NCBI GenBank assembly: GCA_032716605.1
Contig: CM064523.1
Coordinates: 38,362,515 to 38,426,514 of the forward strand
Direction: 5' to 3'
Origin: Paralithodes platypus
Taxonomy: Eukaryota > Arthropoda > Malacostraca > Decapoda > Lithodidae
DNA length: 64,000 nt
The notes under the pieces are model-generated. The model was not told where the DNA came from, did not search any database, and worked only from the letters and a program-made list of their open reading frames with translations. Positions 60,394-64,000 of the stretch are shown here, in pieces. The number at the start of each line of letters is the position of its first letter. The stretch's first letter is position 1. Made by a program: the position numbers and the translations under genes.

Positions 60394-63300
60394 TCAAGCA
60401 ATTAGATTTTTACATGTGCTGGGGGACGCTTTCTGGCAGTGACAGAAATTAACACATTTGACTGTCGCGGTCCTGCAGAGGCATGTCGACATGGCACACT
60501 TAGTGCATGAACAGACAACTGTCCAATGTGACTCAAGGGTTTTCCATGATGTCTCAGGTATTAACTGTTCATTGTCGTTTTTATAGCCAAATTCCTCTGG
60601 TTTCAGTGAGATCACATTTTCTGGATCATGATGAATATCTAAGGCATGCATGATGGTGTATGCATTATAGAAGCTACGCTTGATATGTGGTAGAAGTCCC
60701 TGGCTGGATGGAGGCAGATTTAGATGAGAACTCCCCTTTGTATGGTGGAAAACCTCGGCCCGCAAGTCTGAAAAATTCTTGGCATCACTTGTTGATTTGA
60801 GCACCTTCACCAAGTAACATTCTGCATTACTGATAATGTACGGGGAAAGACTTGGCGATCTCCCAAAGTGCTTCAGTAACTCCTCTGGTTCAGCTTTTAA
60901 AGCAGACTTTTTAGTACCAACTTTGCTGGTGATGTCACATCCAGTAAGGCTGTGTATGGCTGGAAGGACTGTACAGAGGTGACATCCAAGACGGTCAAAC
61001 AGATTATGAAGGGGCACATACCGAGTGGTGTCTCCAACTCCAGCTCGTACCCACAGCTCCTTTAGGTTATGTTGGAGAAACACAGGCATGTGGTAAAGCA
61101 GGGCAACAATTACGTCTGTATCATTGGAAATGACAACACATACTCCGTGTCCATTCTTGAGAGCATCAAGAACATGAAGGGCTATGCGAAGGTCAGCTTC
61201 CTCAAATGTAGACTGAAGGTGTGATAGTGTGTTCTCCTTGCCTTTGTAAATGCTGATGCATTGCCATTCCTCTTCCTCTCTGGTAACCTGTCCAAGTATG
61301 GTAGGATACTCTCCAGGGGGAGAAATATTTGAACGAAGATGATTGTAGATCAGTTTTTCAAGGAGAATTTTGTTGTTGTTGGAAGGCCAGAAAGTGGCCA
61401 TGTCATTTGGTAGCGGTGATGATAGATCAATTGAACTGTAAGCAATGGGTACTGTATTAGTACGCCTCTTTCTCTCACTGTCCTTCACAGACGACTCCTC
61501 AGAATACATGTCAAACACATAGTCACATCGCCCAAACTGACGGTATGCCTCTGAGAATGACACAAAAGTGGCCACAAAGTCATTGAATGTGGAGAGTCTG
61601 GTAAGATTAACCTTTCGAATGGTGGACATGACGTCAATTATGAAGGAAGCATTGCTACAGGGACTATAGTTTTAATCCTCAGGTTTGAGATGTACCTCCA
61701 ACTCCTTGATTAACTGACTCTTTGCTGGCTTTGTCATCATTCCTTCAGCATCAAACAACACTGGGGAGGGAACAATATCATATTTTAACAGGTCTTGAGT
61801 TGAGAGGCCACGCTCCCGAGCAATTTCAATGCTTCTCTCTGTTATATTCATCTCCTTCACTGTCTTTCTGGTTGTCTTCTGTGGCTTCTTACGGATAGTT
61901 GTCATTGTTTTCAAATTTGAACGATGAATGGTGTTACTGATTTGTGTCGTTTTGTGGAGAAGCCTCTCTTTCCTAAATATCAGGTATTTTTCGTTCCCTT
62001 TTGTGAAAGCATTCAGCATGTCATTCCTAATGTCTTCGGACATAACCTCTTTTGTCACAAAATTTTGCAGTGTTGGAGAAGCACCTACAGAGAGAGGGGA
62101 ACCTTTCTTTTCAATGAATCTCATCATCCCCTGAATTTGTGACTCTTTGCAGTCCGTTGTGGCTTTAGATGACTTATGGTGGTTTTATGTCTCATGTGTT
62201 GTCGCCACCACATTACCATATTGGCGATGCAGGTTCTTTACTGCCATCATCTCGTGGTAGATCAAGTCCCACTGAGCAACATATTGCTTTTGCTTTGCAT
62301 GCCCAATGACTATATCGCTGCACTTGGATGAAAGGTTAATGCTTTGCTCTAATTTCTGGTCTCCTCCAACAGCAGTGAATCGGCCGGGTTTGTCTTTGAT
62401 TAAAAAACTGCTCTTATTAGCAAACTTCTCATAGACTGATGGTGCTGTCTCAGGCAGGCGTCTCATATCTTCTAGGTAGATTGCACACCATCGCATGTAG
62501 TTGTAGGAATCAAATTCCGCAAACAAGTATAAAGCACGTTGAACAGCATCCAGGTGAAGTTCCCAAATCCCCTCACGATCAGCTCTCAAAAGGTCATGGA
62601 CAACAGCCATCATATCAAGGAATGTAGCCCAGAACTTGAAGTTTTCATTGAAATCGGACTGTGTTTTGATGAACATATTCAGATCTTCTACCAACTTCCT
62701 TGATGCTTCACCAAACTCAACCATGTACTTCTGACTATCAGCGATGTTTTTCCTCTTGACAGCAGACTTGAGGTTTGTTAGGATGGCAAGCTCAAGTGCA
62801 TATTGTTGAATGCCTTTGTCAGTGAAGAATTCTTTGAACAGAAGACGCTTCAAAGCTTCAGCAAGAAGCTGCATGCCCTCAAGACAGCGGTTGTAGTGGC
62901 CACCCTTTAGAACAGAATTTTCAATGACTGTGGGACCAAAGACATCTGCCTCCAACCATGTGATGTCAGCTCCGCTTCCTCCAATGTATTTGCCAATACA
63001 TTTAAAACAGTTTTGAGTAAGTGAAACGTTCCTAGGCATGGTACCAGAGTCCGGAATTCCTCTGGCCTTATCAGCTGTATTTCATGAACGATACAATATA
63101 CTCCTTCATCGCAATACATGGGTATCTCATTTTGAGTAAGCTGAGAGCCAATTTCCATGAAATTCTTCATTGCAGTAGAAACTGTTGAGTACTCCGTGAC
63201 TGGATGTGGTAGCACTGGCAGGAATGCTAGAATCTTTTCTGGAATAGTCTCGTCAGTCCAAACAGAGTTGCTTGCGCTCCATGAAGGCATTGTCTGTGAC

Positions 63301-63881
63301 TGAGGGTAGATGGAGACTTGATCCAGTGCGACGTCTAGACTAAGACGTGCAATTGACCAGGACACATCCTTCAAATTTGATGAATCAGCTTTTGAGGAAG
63401 TATACACTTCATTAGGCACTTCATAGGTTGCTGGGATGTCAGAACGGCGTGCAGGCTTGTGGAAATCGGAGAGTATCTGACATCGATTTTTTGTTTTTAA
63501 AGCTTGTGAACCATGTGTGACTTGGGTGTCCGAGATCTTGGGTTTATGAGTTGATGATGGTGGCTTATCCTGGAATAGTACAGCCACTGTGTCATGTTCT
63601 GAGACATTTGCGCCCTCATGATCCCAGTTGTCAATGGCACCTGAAGTGAACTGTCCTGGATCAAAGTGGCAAGGTAGTGCGACATGATCTTCGTTATGTT
63701 GTGCAGTGAATGATGCAAGGTCATGTTGATATCTATGAAGTTCTGGGTAGCTGATGGCAAGGACTTCATGGTTCAAGGTCTGTGTCACAATTTTGCCTCC
63801 GCGTCCAAGGGCATGAACAGATTCTGCATTCATAGTATGCATAGGTGTTTTCCTTCTTCCACTGTGGTGTACATAGTACAT
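60394..63881 (-). pseudogene. Academ-type transposase with XPG/FEN-like nuclease, second copy
   Basis: On the minus strand one protein reads from 63881 to 60394 with one frameshift near 63010 and TAA stops at 62185-62187 and 61672-61674. The order is: RKTPMHTMNAESVHALGRGG; AIDNWDHEGANVSEHDTVAV; MYCDEGVYCIVHEIQL; VPCLGTFHLL then GSGADITWLEADVFGP and GGHYNRCLEGMQLLAEAL; LRADREGIWELHLDAVQRAL; GGDQKLEQSINLSSK. The nuclease-like part follows: STFEEADLRIALHVLDAL, VISNDTDVIVALLYH, IHSLTGCDITSK with GTKKSAL. A Cys-rich tail (CSCTKCAMSTCLC) closes the protein. It is homologous along its length to 4368-6801 and supplies the middle part missing there. The N-terminal zinc region lies beyond the window edge. 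Confidence 0.75.
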
Positions 63882-64000
63882 TATTTGAAAAAGTGACTGT
63901 ACCTTTCTGCATCACTGGACTGAAAGTTCACAATTTAATGGCTGCCTATCTTGGACAGCATCATCAGCATGATCATCTGCATCTTCATTATCATCAGCTA
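60394..64000 (-). mobile_element. Second Academ-type transposon, partial in window
   Basis: The gene's 3' end is at 60394 and its 5' part runs past 64000. I could not fix the terminal repeats. The sequence at 59.7-60.4 kb with AAAATGGCCGCC and inverted repeats may include one end. This family differs clearly from the copy at 1078-7245 at protein level. Confidence 0.6.

Overview
This window is eukaryotic, intergenic, repeat-dense DNA. It has spliced gene remnants with GT/AG borders, long (TA)n, (CT)n and (ATT)n microsatellites, tRNA-derived SINEs, and almost every animal transposon class. The mix (RTE, CR1/L2, Jockey-like and Penelope retroelements, Gmr1-type Ty3/gypsy, piggyBac, hAT, PIF/Harbinger, and Academ-type elements with an XPG/FEN-like nuclease) suggests an invertebrate, most likely a crustacean such as a decapod. 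That guess comes from repeat content only. I found no host protein-coding gene and no functional RNA gene. All recognisable coding sequence belongs to mobile elements, and nearly all of it is broken.

Layout. 0.8-8.7 kb is a nest: a hAT element is split by a CR1-like LINE, which is split by an Academ-type DNA transposon (1078-7245, TTA duplication), which itself contains a LINE (2042-4337). 9-14.2 kb holds RTE-like LINE copies, one split by a Jockey-like LINE with an A-rich tail. 14.6-18.4 kb is a dead piggyBac. Two small TTAA-type MITEs follow (18.6 and 21.6 kb). 21.8-34.5 kb is one CR1 LINE (esterase-like ORF1, endonuclease, RT) cut in two by a 9-kb PIF/Harbinger transposon (22345-31359, TAA duplication). 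Inside that transposon the accessory MADF/Myb-like gene is present as a 3.1-kb inverted duplication. The outer left junction of the duplication carries a 40-bp filler copied from the CR1 LINE.

35.4-41.6 kb and 48.8-55.8 kb are two copies of one segmental duplication (LINE fragment, SINEs, satellite-like units, an RTE copy with an 11-bp target duplication, and a Penelope piece). Between them lies about 1.1 periods of a Gmr1-type Ty3/gypsy element with integrase before reverse transcriptase. 55.1-56.6 kb is a Penelope-like element with a GIY-YIG domain and a hammerhead-like core. 57.9-59.1 kb has a G-rich 50-bp minisatellite and a 35-bp satellite that grew out of a MITE end. 60.4-64 kb is a second, more complete Academ-type gene, which runs off the window.

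The most notable systems are the paired Academ-type XPG/FEN-like proteins, the Harbinger fold-back with LINE-templated filler, and the Gmr1-type element with a SCAN-like capsid region and a gag/pol junction that is a single in-frame TGA.
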